Source: an uncultured Helicobacteraceae bacterium (GTDB taxonomy: Bacteria > Campylobacterota > Campylobacteria > Campylobacterales > Helicobacteraceae). From it: a stretch of 64,000 bases of DNA. The stretch is taken from positions 124,001 to 188,000 of the forward strand of contig CALUTR010000003.1 in assembly GCA_944323755.1 (NCBI GenBank). The letters are read 5' to 3'. Below the pieces are notes generated by a model. It saw only the letters and a program-made list of their open reading frames with translations. It did no database searches and was not told where the DNA came from. The translations under genes and the position numbers were made by a program. The stretch's first letter is position 1. Each line of letters begins with the position of its first letter. Positions 8,225-16,545 of this stretch are shown piece after piece.

Positions 8225-8785
8225 ATGATTAATATTAGAAACTTAACAAATTCAAAAGAGAATAAAATAATATTCAAACAAAATTTAGAGCGTGAAAAAT
8301 CTATATTAAGTCAGCCTGTAAATAATGACATAGATCCTACATTTAAAGATAATTTACAAAAAGAAAAAGAAACTCTAAATTTTCCTCTTGAGAATAAATC
8401 ACCAAAGGCTAATGAAAAAATTATCAAGATAGATAATTTTATATTTACGCCATTGCATAATATTGAGAGTTTTGATTATGAAATTAATGTTGGTATATCA
8501 AAAATAGAAACAATATCTAGAAATTATTATATAAAAATTGGTGACAATGAGGAGAGGATATCTTTTGAAGCAAAAATATTTATAGAATACCTTTCACATT
8601 TTAATGATTTTATAGATAAAGTAAAGCAAAGAAAGCCACTGCAATTTTCTACCCTTCAATCTGCCAACACTAGATACATTTTAATAGATAAATTTCAAGC
8701 TAAAACAAAAGATTGGCTTATGGATTCTAGTAGAAATATTTCATATCATACAAAAGAATTTAGTATTAGTGGTGTATTAATATGA
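8225..8785 (+). CDS. phage tail protein, gpU-like
   Basis: This is a 186-residue protein. The first 60 residues are charged and helical. The rest (about 70-186) is a gpU-like domain: FIFTPLHNIESF near the start, a PLQFSTLQ segment near 138, and a closing strand pair that ends EFSISGVLI. P2 gpU completes the tail at the head-proximal end. The gene follows the tape measure as U follows T in P2 and overlaps the next gene by 4 bases. The long N-terminal extension is unusual for this family. Confidence 0.6.
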   Translation: MINIRNLTNSKENKIIFKQNLEREKSILSQPVNNDIDPTFKDNLQKEKETLNFPLENKSPKANEKIIKIDNFIFTPLHNIESFDYEINVGISKIETISRNYYIKIGDNEERISFEAKIFIEYLSHFNDFIDKVKQRKPLQFSTLQSANTRYILIDKFQAKTKDWLMDSSRNISYHTKEFSISGVLI

Positions 8786-9342
8786 ATCAAATTCAAAAAG
8801 ATATGAAAAGGTATGTTAAAAATGCTCTAAATAGAAGTTTAACTAAGATTGCAAAAGAACAAAGATGCATAATAAGAAAAGAATGTCTATTAAGCAATAA
8901 AAAAATAAGAAACCTAACTAAAACAAGCAGGGCATCTAATGATAAATTAGAGATTAGCATAAAAAGTCTAAAAGCAAATTTATCAATTAATAACTTTAAA
9001 AAGAGAGAAGAAAATGGGGGTGTAAGAGTTAAGGTAGGAGCAAATAAAGAATTGTTTTTTAAGGGTGCATTTATTGCTGTAAGAAGAGGCAAGAAGAAAA
9101 AGAGTGAAAAAAAGAATAGTGGTTTTATATTAACTAGAAATGTAAATAATTCCAATGGTTTTAGTATTGGTAAAGCAAATATTAAATCTTATGTTAGAAC
9201 TGCAACTAAAATATATGAAAGAAGCCATAGTGATATAAACTATATTTATACAAAAAAATTTAGTCTTATTTCAAAAGACGCAATTAATGCAATGAAAGAT
9301 AGGCCTATAAAGATATTTCAACAAGAACTTGCAAAGGAGTAG
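8782..9342 (+). CDS. prophage minor tail protein Z-like
   Basis: This basic protein has 186 residues. The N-terminal ALNRSLTKIAKEQRCIIRKE and the KGAFIAVRRGKKKK segment near residue 95 match the pattern of minor tail protein Z (lambda gpZ) proteins, which have a repeated Ala-Arg-rich helix at the start and a KxAFxA-type strand. Such proteins act at tail completion. It overlaps the U-like gene (ATGA) and is followed 3 bases later by the X-like gene. Confidence 0.6.
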   Translation: MNQIQKDMKRYVKNALNRSLTKIAKEQRCIIRKECLLSNKKIRNLTKTSRASNDKLEISIKSLKANLSINNFKKREENGGVRVKVGANKELFFKGAFIAVRRGKKKKSEKKNSGFILTRNVNNSNGFSIGKANIKSYVRTATKIYERSHSDINYIYTKKFSLISKDAINAMKDRPIKIFQQELAKE

Positions 9343-9345
9343 TTA

Positions 9346-9576
9346 ATGTTAAATGATATATATGTGGCAAAACAAGGTGATAGGCTAGATGTTATATACT
9401 ATAAGTATTATGGCAACTTGATGCAAAATAATTATTCTAGTGGGTATAATGCTTTTATAATGGCTAATTCTCACTTGCTACCATATCCTCCAGTATTAAA
9501 TGGTGGAGAAATTGTATATTTAATAGCATTGGAATCTATAAACGATGATGATAAGGTTAGTGCATTATGGGATTAG
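9346..9576 (+). CDS. phage tail protein X (LysM-like)
   Basis: This 76-residue protein has the gpX pattern, a small LysM-type module. It opens YVAKQGDRLDVIYYKYYG and closes with GGEIVYLIAL, the usual two strands flanking two helices. P2 gpX belongs to the tail/baseplate gene set. The gene overlaps the D-like gene by 10 bases and has a GGAG site before its ATG. Confidence 0.82.
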   Translation: MLNDIYVAKQGDRLDVIYYKYYGNLMQNNYSSGYNAFIMANSHLLPYPPVLNGGEIVYLIALESINDDDKVSALWD

Positions 9577-10487
9577 AGCAGTATATAGCTCCCAATTTTA
9601 GATTGTCATTAAATGGAAATAGTGAGCATAATCTAATTGTCAATTCTATTAATTTTATAGATTATGAAAAAGACAATGTAGATATTTTAGTGTTAAATTT
9701 ATCTATTAATAGTTATATTCCAGCATTTAAAGACAGGATAGAGTTGTTTTTAGGTAGAAATAATTATTACTTTATGGGTGCATTCTATGTTAGTTCAATA
9801 AAAGAAGATTATAGACAGAGTTTTACTATAGAAGCAACAAGCATTAATTATAATAAAGGTATTAAAACTTTAAAATCTCGTTCATTTTCAAATATGACTT
9901 TAATAGATATATTAAGGAGCATCGCAAGAGAAAACAATCTAAAAACAAAAATTGACTTTAGACTATCAAACTCTATAGAATATATTGAACAAGTTAATGA
10001 AAGTGATAGTGCTTTGTGCCATAGATTAGCAAATAGCTTATTCTGCGATTTTAGCATAAAGAATGATACATTAATATTTTTGGATAAAGATAGAGAATTT
10101 GATAGACATACTTATAGTCTTAATGCTGATGATTGTATAAGATTATCTTTAGAATATTTTGATTTTACTAAATATGGAAGCATAGAGCTTGCATATACTG
10201 GTAGTGAGGGAGAAACGAGGATTATTAAAGTTGGTGATGGAGAACCAGTATTTAAAACAAGTGCTACTGCAAATGATGATACACATGCTTTACAAATTGC
10301 AACTTCAAAATTAAAAACACTTAATTCAAAATCTATAAAGGGTGATTTAGAAGCTATAGGAGAAGTTATGTTTGCTGGAGGCTATCTAGAATTAAATATG
10401 AATAATAAAATGCATAAGTTTTTAATTACCCAGATTAATCATAATATAGATTCTAAATCTTGGAACATGAAAATTTATTTTGAATAA
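9567..10487 (+). CDS. phage late control/tail hub protein D
   Basis: This 306-residue protein matches P2 gpD-type proteins: an N-terminal strand pair, FTIEATSINYNKGIK near residue 90, SNMTLIDILRSIAREN near 108, and a C-terminal barrel with FLITQINHNIDSKSWNMKI. These proteins form the hub that connects tube and baseplate spike. It is the last recognisable phage gene on this side, and the following DNA has no further phage-like frame, so the prophage right end is probably close. Confidence 0.85.
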   Translation: MGLEQYIAPNFRLSLNGNSEHNLIVNSINFIDYEKDNVDILVLNLSINSYIPAFKDRIELFLGRNNYYFMGAFYVSSIKEDYRQSFTIEATSINYNKGIKTLKSRSFSNMTLIDILRSIARENNLKTKIDFRLSNSIEYIEQVNESDSALCHRLANSLFCDFSIKNDTLIFLDKDREFDRHTYSLNADDCIRLSLEYFDFTKYGSIELAYTGSEGETRIIKVGDGEPVFKTSATANDDTHALQIATSKLKTLNSKSIKGDLEAIGEVMFAGGYLELNMNNKMHKFLITQINHNIDSKSWNMKIYFE

Positions 10488-10498
10488 TTTTATTTTAG

Positions 10499-10520
10499 TG
10501 GGGATAAATTGGGGATAAAA
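10499..10520. repeat. two tandem 11-bp repeats after the last phage gene
   Basis: The 10-mer TGGGGATAAA occurs at 10499-10508 and again at 10510-10519, giving a period of 11 bases. It lies in the 110-base gap between tail gene D and the next chromosomal-type gene. It could belong to a phage end or integrase/transposase binding region. The matching left end is outside the window, so this cannot be tested here. Confidence 0.35.
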
Positions 10521-10597
10521 ATTTTAATATATCGTAAATATCGATAAATTATTACTATATTATAGAATCCCTTCCTTTCTGCCATATTTATAATTAC

Positions 10598-11029
10598 TTA
10601 CTTATTGATGGAGTTATTATTTCTGCTAATATTGCAGGCTTGTTTGTGTCCTAGTTTGCACGCTTTAGATAGATACCACGATATTTTAAAATGATCTAAA
10701 ATACCTTCATTTAAATAATAATTATATAGCTCAAAGCAAGCATCTTTATCGCCAAAATGGCATTTATCTTTGTTTGTAAGTATGGAATCTATATTGAATT
10801 TTACATTGATTTCACTAAGTGCAATGCAAGCAAGTTTATCACCTAATACGCAAGATTTATAAAATAAATCTCTAGCAATGATTTTTGATCCAAATCCAGC
10901 AGCTCTAAATGCTTCATTTCTGTAGTATGCAGCATCATTTCTTATATTTTGATTGTTATTTGGCTGAAGAAGTGGATTGCTAGCATATAGTAATTGTGAT
11001 GCAAGTAGTAGTAACGCTGCGTATTTCAT
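10598..11029 (-). CDS. exported Sel1-like repeat protein
   Basis: This 143-residue protein starts with a signal peptide (MKYAALLLLASQLLYAS). The mature part has helical pairs with regularly spaced Cys, for example YKSCVLGDKLACIAL and SKACKLGHKQACN. This is the Sel1-like repeat pattern of the Helicobacter cysteine-rich (Hcp) proteins, whose repeats are closed by disulphides. It overlaps the upstream gene by 4 bases (ATGA), so the two form a transcription unit. Whether it belongs to the prophage or the host chromosome cannot be decided from the window. Confidence 0.7.
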   Translation of the reverse strand: MKYAALLLLASQLLYASNPLLQPNNNQNIRNDAAYYRNEAFRAAGFGSKIIARDLFYKSCVLGDKLACIALSEINVKFNIDSILTNKDKCHFGDKDACFELYNYYLNEGILDHFKISWYLSKACKLGHKQACNISRNNNSINK

Positions 11030-11631
11030 AATTTATTTTTTTTACTGGTATGCTTTTTATTTGATATGAGATTTTTTAAGTTGCTATTTATAAAATACAT
11101 AGCAATGCAAAATGGCACACAAAATCCTATGTATGCAGTTAGCGTATTAAGTGAAATTTCATTTACCGATACGAAGAATCCAATACTAAGAATAGAAAAT
11201 GCAATTAAGATTCCAATAATGATTATTTGCCATCTTGTGATTTCTTTTTTTAAGATGATTTTTTGTGCCATTGTATCGCTGATATTTGATAGTTCATCGA
11301 CATTAATGGAATCTAATATATTATTTTTTGTATTTTTTATATTTTTAATATCTTTTTCTAGTGCAATTAATTTGTCTTTTATTGTTGATTCTATGTGTTG
11401 TGCATCATTAATGTGTGTATTTCCACTAAAGCTATCAATAATCTTTGCTTGTCTTTCTAATTCTTCTTGCATTAAAGATAGCTTGTCTGTATCTGGCATA
11501 TTTTGTTGAATTGTTTCTTTTATGAGTTGTGTTTCTTGCTTTACTTCTTCTATTAATTCTTCTGTATGACCAATATCTTCTATTAGTTTAAAAAGCATTT
11601 CAGTTAATTCTTCTTTGTTTGTGTTATTCAT
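11026..11631 (-). CDS. coiled-coil membrane protein, unknown function
   Basis: This is a 201-residue protein with AAGG 8 bases before ATG. The first 130 residues are a charged, Glu/Lys-rich coiled coil. Two membrane helices follow at about 133-155 and 163-183, and the protein ends in a Lys-rich tail. It is co-transcribed with the downstream Sel1-repeat gene. No family was recognised. The layout would suit a membrane-anchored sensor or scaffold, but that is a guess. Confidence 0.5.
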   Translation of the reverse strand: MNNTNKEELTEMLFKLIEDIGHTEELIEEVKQETQLIKETIQQNMPDTDKLSLMQEELERQAKIIDSFSGNTHINDAQHIESTIKDKLIALEKDIKNIKNTKNNILDSINVDELSNISDTMAQKIILKKEITRWQIIIIGILIAFSILSIGFFVSVNEISLNTLTAYIGFCVPFCIAMYFINSNLKNLISNKKHTSKKNKL

Positions 11632-11673
11632 TTTGTTTTACCTTGTGATTTTTGATATTGCATAAAGACGAAT

Positions 11674-11679
11674 ATTATA
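11674..11679 (-). promoter_or_regulatory. -10 element for the coiled-coil/Sel1 gene pair
   Basis: Read on the minus strand this is TATAAT, about 43 bases upstream of the first gene's ATG. No good -35 element is visible, as is usual for the housekeeping sigma factor of Helicobacter. Confidence 0.5.
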
Positions 11680-11786
11680 ATTTATATCATTTTTGTTAAA
11701 ATTATAGCCTAATAAAGCTTTTTAAAGCGTATTTAATTTATGATTACATTTTTTGGTAACTTTTTAAGTAGGAATTGGCTTTTATA

Positions 11787-12029
11787 ATGGATATGCATAT
11801 TTTAGCAAGTATATATGATATTAAAGGAATGAAAGAAAATGTCATCAAGGTGTATAGAGAAATCCTTGTTGATTCTCCAAATGATATTGAAGCTGAAGAA
11901 TCTCTTAGGCGACTTGCCACGAAAAATATAAATATTGTTGGATTAAACAAATATATGTATAATTGCTTCCTTAAAGCAGATTCTAGAAATGATTTAAATG
12001 ATATTGAAAGGTGGCTTATTGGAGACTAA
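11787..12029 (+). CDS. conserved small protein at the head of the arsRS operon
   Basis: This is an 80-residue mostly helical protein with DIKGMKENVIKVYREIL, which resembles one TPR-like helix pair, and DSPNDIEAEESLRRLA. ATG 11787 is preferred, since a TTG at 11775 sits directly on the AGG that would serve as ribosome binding site. H. pylori also has two small genes of unknown function ahead of its ArsR gene (from memory, HP0168 and HP0167), and this gene occupies the first of these positions. Its stop overlaps the next gene. Confidence 0.6.
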   Translation: MDMHILASIYDIKGMKENVIKVYREILVDSPNDIEAEESLRRLATKNINIVGLNKYMYNCFLKADSRNDLNDIERWLIGD

Positions 12030-12369
12030 AGAGGCGATACTTTCTACTATTTCTGAATTAAGCAATATTGATGCTAATAATGAAGATGATATGAGCAAGA
12101 GTGTTTCTATAGATATAAAAGAAATAGGTGATAATGCAACTGATGATAAGATTTTTGATGATGAACTTGTAACTTTACTTCGTTTAAAAGAGAAATCTTT
12201 GGTATTATTTGAAGGTTTAAAGAATACCAAAGATTCTAGCTTGGAAACAAAATTGAATATGGTTATAAGTTATCTTGAGTATCAGCTTTATGTAATAGAA
12301 GATAGATTAATGACATTAGAAGAAATGGCAGGTGGTGATAATGATAGAAGTGATAATGATAGAAGATGA
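12019..12369 (+). CDS. CiaD-like domain protein
   Basis: This protein has about 116 residues if translation begins at TTG 12019, which has AAGG 7 bases upstream; ATG 11998 is an alternative start without a better site. The C-terminal half reads [15 protein letters not shown] and later [17 protein letters not shown] recognise this as the CiaD-like domain found in Campylobacter and Helicobacter; in C. jejuni CiaD is a secreted invasion effector. The N-terminal half is acidic and probably disordered. It overlaps arsR by 29 bases. Function in this organism is unknown, and the family call rests on memory of the motif. Confidence 0.5.
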   Translation: METKEAILSTISELSNIDANNEDDMSKSVSIDIKEIGDNATDDKIFDDELVTLLRLKEKSLVLFEGLKNTKDSSLETKLNMVISYLEYQLYVIEDRLMTLEEMAGGDNDRSDNDRR

Positions 12370-13024
12370 TGTAGAATTAGCAGAGATTTTATCTGAATTT
12401 TTAAAATCAAACAATGTGAATTTGACAAACTATCCAGATCCAATAGTTGGAATGAGAGCTATTGAAAAACAAAAATATGATTTATTGCTTCTTGATTTGA
12501 CGCTTCCAAATATCGATGGTATAGAAGTTTGCAAAAAAATCACAAAATATAAAAATATACCAATTATTATATCTTCAGCAAGAAGCGATACACAAGATAA
12601 AATAGATGCGCTAGAATATGGCGCAGATGATTATTTGCCAAAGCCTTATGATCCAAAAGAACTGTTAGCAAGGATACATAGTGTCCTTAGGAGATACAAT
12701 ATAATTCCAACACAGTCAATCTTGGGTAATCAATATAATTCTGATTTCACGGTAGATAAAGATAGTATGAGCGTATTTTTCAAAGGAAATAAGCTAGATC
12801 TAACAAGAGCAGAATATGAGATACTAACTTTATTAATGTCGCAGCCAAGTCATATTTTTTCGCGATCTGTTATTGCAGAAAAATGTGATTCAATAAAGTC
12901 TCACGGTGATTTTAAAAGTGTAGATGTTATTATTGGTAGGCTTAGAAATAAAATCTGCGAAGATACGAAACACCCTAAATATATCCTCTCTGTAAGAGGG
13001 CTTGGCTATAGATTGAATATGTAA
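12341..13024 (+). CDS. arsR: OmpR-family response regulator ArsR
   Basis: This 227-residue response regulator is the acid-responsive ArsR of Helicobacter by sequence and context. The receiver domain (1-120) begins [10 protein letters not shown], has the acceptor Asp at residue 52 ([13 protein letters not shown]) and Lys in YLPKPYD. The OmpR-type winged helix follows (about 130-227), ending [13 protein letters not shown] 12341 has AGGTGG upstream; an earlier GTG at 12332 is less likely. The sensor kinase gene follows after 9 bases and hemB after that, as in H. pylori. In H. pylori ArsR is essential and controls urease and acid-response genes. Confidence 0.88.
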   Translation: MIEVIMIEDDVELAEILSEFLKSNNVNLTNYPDPIVGMRAIEKQKYDLLLLDLTLPNIDGIEVCKKITKYKNIPIIISSARSDTQDKIDALEYGADDYLPKPYDPKELLARIHSVLRRYNIIPTQSILGNQYNSDFTVDKDSMSVFFKGNKLDLTRAEYEILTLLMSQPSHIFSRSVIAEKCDSIKSHGDFKSVDVIIGRLRNKICEDTKHPKYILSVRGLGYRLNM

Positions 13025-13033
13025 GAATTTGTA

Positions 13034-14293
13034 ATGCCAAAGACAGATTCTGTAATTGTTAAAATAACTTTACTTTTTATTTTTAGTTCTATTAGTTTTA
13101 TATTGTTTGTATTGTATTTTATAAGTTCAGAAATTGATAAAAACAATATTGCAATTGAACAGAGATATTACAGCGTGGTTGATAATGTCAATGATTTGCT
13201 CAAATTTGGCTATAGTCTTGATTCACTGCAGACTTATTTATTTGATATTGGATATTATCAAGTAAATGATGAAGTTATAAGTAAAGTTTCTCAAAAATAT
13301 TTATTAAATTATATTCAAAATGATCAAATTGTAGTCAATATGAAAAAAATCAACAATCACTACTACATAACTATTGATGATTTTGAAAATAAAGCTCATT
13401 TTGTCTATACAGATTATAAAATCAGCAAAGATTATACAACCTATCATTTGATTGCACTTTTGGCGTTTATTACATTGATTTTCTTTTATATTTTGGTTTT
13501 AAAATCCCTTCTTCCGCTTAGCCTTTTAAGGCGTGAGGTGAATAAATTTGCAAATGGAAATATGGATATAAAGGTGATTTCTGATAATGTGGATGAAATA
13601 GGTGATTTAAGTAGAGAGTTTGCAAAAGCTGCTAATAAAATCAATGAAATGAATAAAGCTAGAATCTTATTTTTGCGTGCCATTATGCATGAGTTAAAAA
13701 CTCCAATTACAAAAGGTAGAATTGTAACAGAAATGTTATCTGATACAAAGGCGAAAGATAGACTTATTTCTGTATTTACAAGGCTAAATACAATTATTGA
13801 TGATTTTGCAAAAATTGAAGAAATGAATACTCATAATTACAAAATTTCAAAGACAAAATTTAAGTTGATAGATTTGATTCAAAACATCAATAAGATGCTT
13901 CTTATTGAGGAGGAGCGACCAAGAAATGTAATGCTCATTAATAGAGAATCTGAAATTCTAGCTGATTTTGATGTTATGAGTTTGAGTGTAAAAAATTTAC
14001 TTGATAATGCAATTAAATATTCAGATGATCAGCGTGTTGTGATATTTGTAGATGGCAGTGATTTGGTTGTTCAAAATAAAGGCAAACCATTTAAAGATGA
14101 TATAAATAAATACTTTTCACCATTTTATAGTGATGGCAGTGATAATAAACAAAAAGGTCTTGGACTTGGAATGTATATCATCAAAAATACGATAGATGCA
14201 CAAGGTTTTGTGCTTGATTATAAGTATATTGATGGTAATCATTATTTCTATATCAAAGATTGTATAATTAGCAATATTGCAAATGATGAATGA
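13034..14293 (+). CDS. arsS: sensor histidine kinase ArsS
   Basis: This is a 419-residue membrane histidine kinase. TM helices lie at about 9-30 and 138-158, with a periplasmic sensing domain of about 105 residues between them. A HAMP-like segment follows, then the H-box [10 protein letters not shown] with His219, the N-box [10 protein letters not shown] (321-330) and the G-box KGLGLGMYI. In H. pylori ArsS senses low pH through its periplasmic domain and phosphorylates ArsR. The gene is adjacent to arsR and in the same orientation. The annotated end overlaps the early part of the hemB frame only upstream of the hemB start chosen here. Confidence 0.87.
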   Translation: MPKTDSVIVKITLLFIFSSISFILFVLYFISSEIDKNNIAIEQRYYSVVDNVNDLLKFGYSLDSLQTYLFDIGYYQVNDEVISKVSQKYLLNYIQNDQIVVNMKKINNHYYITIDDFENKAHFVYTDYKISKDYTTYHLIALLAFITLIFFYILVLKSLLPLSLLRREVNKFANGNMDIKVISDNVDEIGDLSREFAKAANKINEMNKARILFLRAIMHELKTPITKGRIVTEMLSDTKAKDRLISVFTRLNTIIDDFAKIEEMNTHNYKISKTKFKLIDLIQNINKMLLIEEERPRNVMLINRESEILADFDVMSLSVKNLLDNAIKYSDDQRVVIFVDGSDLVVQNKGKPFKDDINKYFSPFYSDGSDNKQKGLGLGMYIIKNTIDAQGFVLDYKYIDGNHYFYIKDCIISNIANDE

Positions 14294-14303
14294 AGGTGTG
14301 GTT

Positions 14304-15263
14304 GTGGTTAGACTTAGACGATTACGAAAAAATGAAAATATAAGAAATATGCTACAAGAAAGCAGAATCCAAATTAGTGATTTTGTGTATCCGTTATTTG
14401 TGGTTGAGGGCAATAATGTAAAAAATGAGATTAAATCAATGCCAGATGTATATCAAATGAGTATTGATAATATTTTACAAGAATGTGAGAATCTAAGAAA
14501 TCTTGGCATATCACATATTATTTTATTTGGGATTCCAGCTATCAAAGATAGCATAGGATCTAGTGCTTTATCAGATAAATCTATCATCTCACGAGCTGTG
14601 CGTGCTATTAAAGAAAGATTTAATGATATGGTAGTTAGTGTGGATTTGTGTTTTTGTGAATATACAGATCACGGACATTGTGGGATTTTAGATTCTAATG
14701 GTGATGTTAATAATGATAAAACATTAGAGATTTTAGCACGGCAAGCAGTAATTCTAGCAGATAGCGGTGCTGATATTATCGCACCAAGTGCTATGATGGA
14801 TGGACAAATAAGGGCTATAAGAGATTCCCTTGATGCTAATAAATTTATCAATACGCTTATTATGAGTTATTCGACAAAATTTGCAAGTGCATTTTATGGA
14901 CCATTTAGAGATGTAGCAGATTCTGCGCCTAGTTTTGGCGATAGAAAAACATATCAGCAAAATCCAGCAAATAGAAATGAAGCAATACGGGAATCCTTGA
15001 TAGATGAAGATGAAGGTGCTGATATATTAATGGTAAAACCAGTGCTTAGTTATCTTGATATTGTGCGTGATATTAAAGAAAATTCTCTCCTACCACTTGC
15101 TGTTTATAATGTAAGTGGTGAATATGCGATGCTTAGAGCTGCAAAAAATGCAGGATTGATTGATTATGACAGGACTTTACTTGAGATGATGATATCTTTT
15201 AAAAGGGCAGGGGCAGATATTATCATTAGCTATCACGCTAAAGAAATTGCAAATTTAATCTAA
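14304..15263 (+). CDS. hemB: delta-aminolevulinic acid dehydratase (porphobilinogen synthase)
   Basis: HemB condenses two aminolevulinate molecules to porphobilinogen in haem synthesis. GTG 14304 is chosen because GAAGG lies 7 bases upstream and the protein then begins at [12 protein letters not shown], where other HemB proteins begin; ATGs at 14283 and 14286 are alternatives. The active-site lysines are Lys192 ([14 protein letters not shown]) and Lys245 (MVKPVLSY). Three Cys in [14 protein letters not shown] form the zinc site. It is last in the arsRS operon, as in H. pylori. The length of 319 residues is normal. Confidence 0.92.
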   Translation: MVRLRRLRKNENIRNMLQESRIQISDFVYPLFVVEGNNVKNEIKSMPDVYQMSIDNILQECENLRNLGISHIILFGIPAIKDSIGSSALSDKSIISRAVRAIKERFNDMVVSVDLCFCEYTDHGHCGILDSNGDVNNDKTLEILARQAVILADSGADIIAPSAMMDGQIRAIRDSLDANKFINTLIMSYSTKFASAFYGPFRDVADSAPSFGDRKTYQQNPANRNEAIRESLIDEDEGADILMVKPVLSYLDIVRDIKENSLLPLAVYNVSGEYAMLRAAKNAGLIDYDRTLLEMMISFKRAGADIIISYHAKEIANLI

Positions 15264-15273
15264 AAGGAAAACA

Positions 15274-16443
15274 ATGAAATATTCACAGCGCATTTCAACT
15301 TTAGGAGAATCTTTAACAATAGCCATTAGCTCACTTGCTAGAGATTTGAAAGCACAGGGCAAGGATATATTATCATTTTCTGCAGGAGAGCCAGATTTTG
15401 ATACACCAAAAATTATAAAAGATGAAGCTATAAGAGCGATCAATAGTGGTTTTACAAAATATACTCAAGTTGGTGGTATTAATGAGTTGTTGGTTGCAAT
15501 TAGTGATAAATTAAAAATTCAAAATAATCTAAATTATGAGCCAAATGAGATTATTGTTAGTAATGGAGCTAAGCATTCTTTGTTTAATGTGTTTGCAGCA
15601 CTTGTAGATTCCGGTGATGAGGTGATTATTCCATCGCCATATTGGGTTACATATCCAGAGCTTGTTGGTTATTTTGGTGGTAAAAGTGTATTTATTGAAA
15701 CTGATGAAGATGATGATTTTAAAATCAATCCAAATCAGCTAAAATCCGCTATCACATCTAAAACAAAGATATTAATTTTAACATCGCCTTCAAATCCCAC
15801 AGGAATGGTGTATTCAAAAGATGAGTTGCTTGCATTATATGATGTGATAAAGGATACTGATATTATTGTAATTAGTGATGAAATATATGAGCGTTTAGTT
15901 TATGATAATGCAGGATTCACATCTATTGGTAGTATTAATGATGATATGCTAAATAGGACAATTACTATAAATGGCTTAAGTAAATCTGTGGCTATGACAG
16001 GTTGGAGAATGGGCTATGCTGCATCAAAAGATAAAACATTGATTAAAATGTTAAATAATCTTCAAAGCCAAAGCACATCAAATATTAATTCAATCACGCA
16101 GAAGGCTTCTATATTTGCTTTAAATGGTGATGCTAATATGGATATTGACAATTTTGTATCAGCATTTAGTGAAAGACGGAATCTAGCACATAAATTAATT
16201 AATAATGTAAAATTATTAGATGTTAGGCTTCCTCAAGGTGCATTTTATTTATTTATAAATATTAAAAAAGTTAATTTAGATTCTATGGCATTTTGTAAAG
16301 ATTTACTTGAAAAAGAAGGTGTTGCATTGGTGCCAGGTATTGCATTTGGTGTAGATGGTTATGTTAGATTTTCTTTTGCTTGTTCTGAAGAGCAAATAAA
16401 AGATGGGATTAAAAGAATAGATAGATATATAGCGAATCTATAA
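15274..16443 (+). CDS. aspB: aspartate aminotransferase (class I/II, AspB type)
   Basis: This is a 389-residue PLP enzyme of fold type I. It shows SAGEPDFDTP near residue 36, SNGAKHSLFN near 96, SPSNPTGM at 171, SDEIYERLVY at 201, and the PLP-binding Lys237 in NGLSKSVAMTGWRMGY. This is the bacterial Iγ aspartate transaminase pattern. Aspartate/2-oxoglutarate exchange is the likely activity, but related enzymes use aromatic or branched substrates. It starts 10 bases after hemB, with AAGGA as ribosome binding site, and is followed by a hairpin. Confidence 0.88.
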   Translation: MKYSQRISTLGESLTIAISSLARDLKAQGKDILSFSAGEPDFDTPKIIKDEAIRAINSGFTKYTQVGGINELLVAISDKLKIQNNLNYEPNEIIVSNGAKHSLFNVFAALVDSGDEVIIPSPYWVTYPELVGYFGGKSVFIETDEDDDFKINPNQLKSAITSKTKILILTSPSNPTGMVYSKDELLALYDVIKDTDIIVISDEIYERLVYDNAGFTSIGSINDDMLNRTITINGLSKSVAMTGWRMGYAASKDKTLIKMLNNLQSQSTSNINSITQKASIFALNGDANMDIDNFVSAFSERRNLAHKLINNVKLLDVRLPQGAFYLFINIKKVNLDSMAFCKDLLEKEGVALVPGIAFGVDGYVRFSFACSEEQIKDGIKRIDRYIANL

Positions 16444-16456
16444 ATATTATTTACCT

Positions 16457-16478
16457 CCTAAGTTTGATTAAACTTGGG
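16457..16478 (+). terminator. hairpin after aspB
   Basis: A 9-bp stem (16457-16465 with 16470-16478, one T-G pair) and a GATT loop lie 13 bases after the aspB stop. A T-rich stretch follows. It would separate aspB from the sigma-54 promoter of flgE directly downstream. Confidence 0.55.
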
Positions 16479-16493
16479 GATTTCATTATTTTT

Positions 16494-16507
16494 GGAATAT
16501 TTTTTGC
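16494..16507 (+). promoter_or_regulatory. sigma-54 (RpoN) promoter of flgE
   Basis: GG at 16494-16495 and GC at 16506-16507 are exactly 10 bases apart, in the context TTGGAA and TTTGCTT. These match the invariant -24/-12 dinucleotides and flanking consensus of sigma-54 promoters. The site lies 39 bases upstream of the flgE ATG. Transcription would start near 16519. In H. pylori flgE is part of the RpoN regulon controlled by FlgR. Confidence 0.8.
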
Positions 16508-16545
16508 TTTATCCTTGTAATAAAATTACACACAAGGATAAATAT

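Noticed and set aside
11066..11509. A 147-codon plus-strand frame
   Set aside because: It is antisense to the coiled-coil membrane protein gene, which has a ribosome binding site, a -10 and coupling to its partner.
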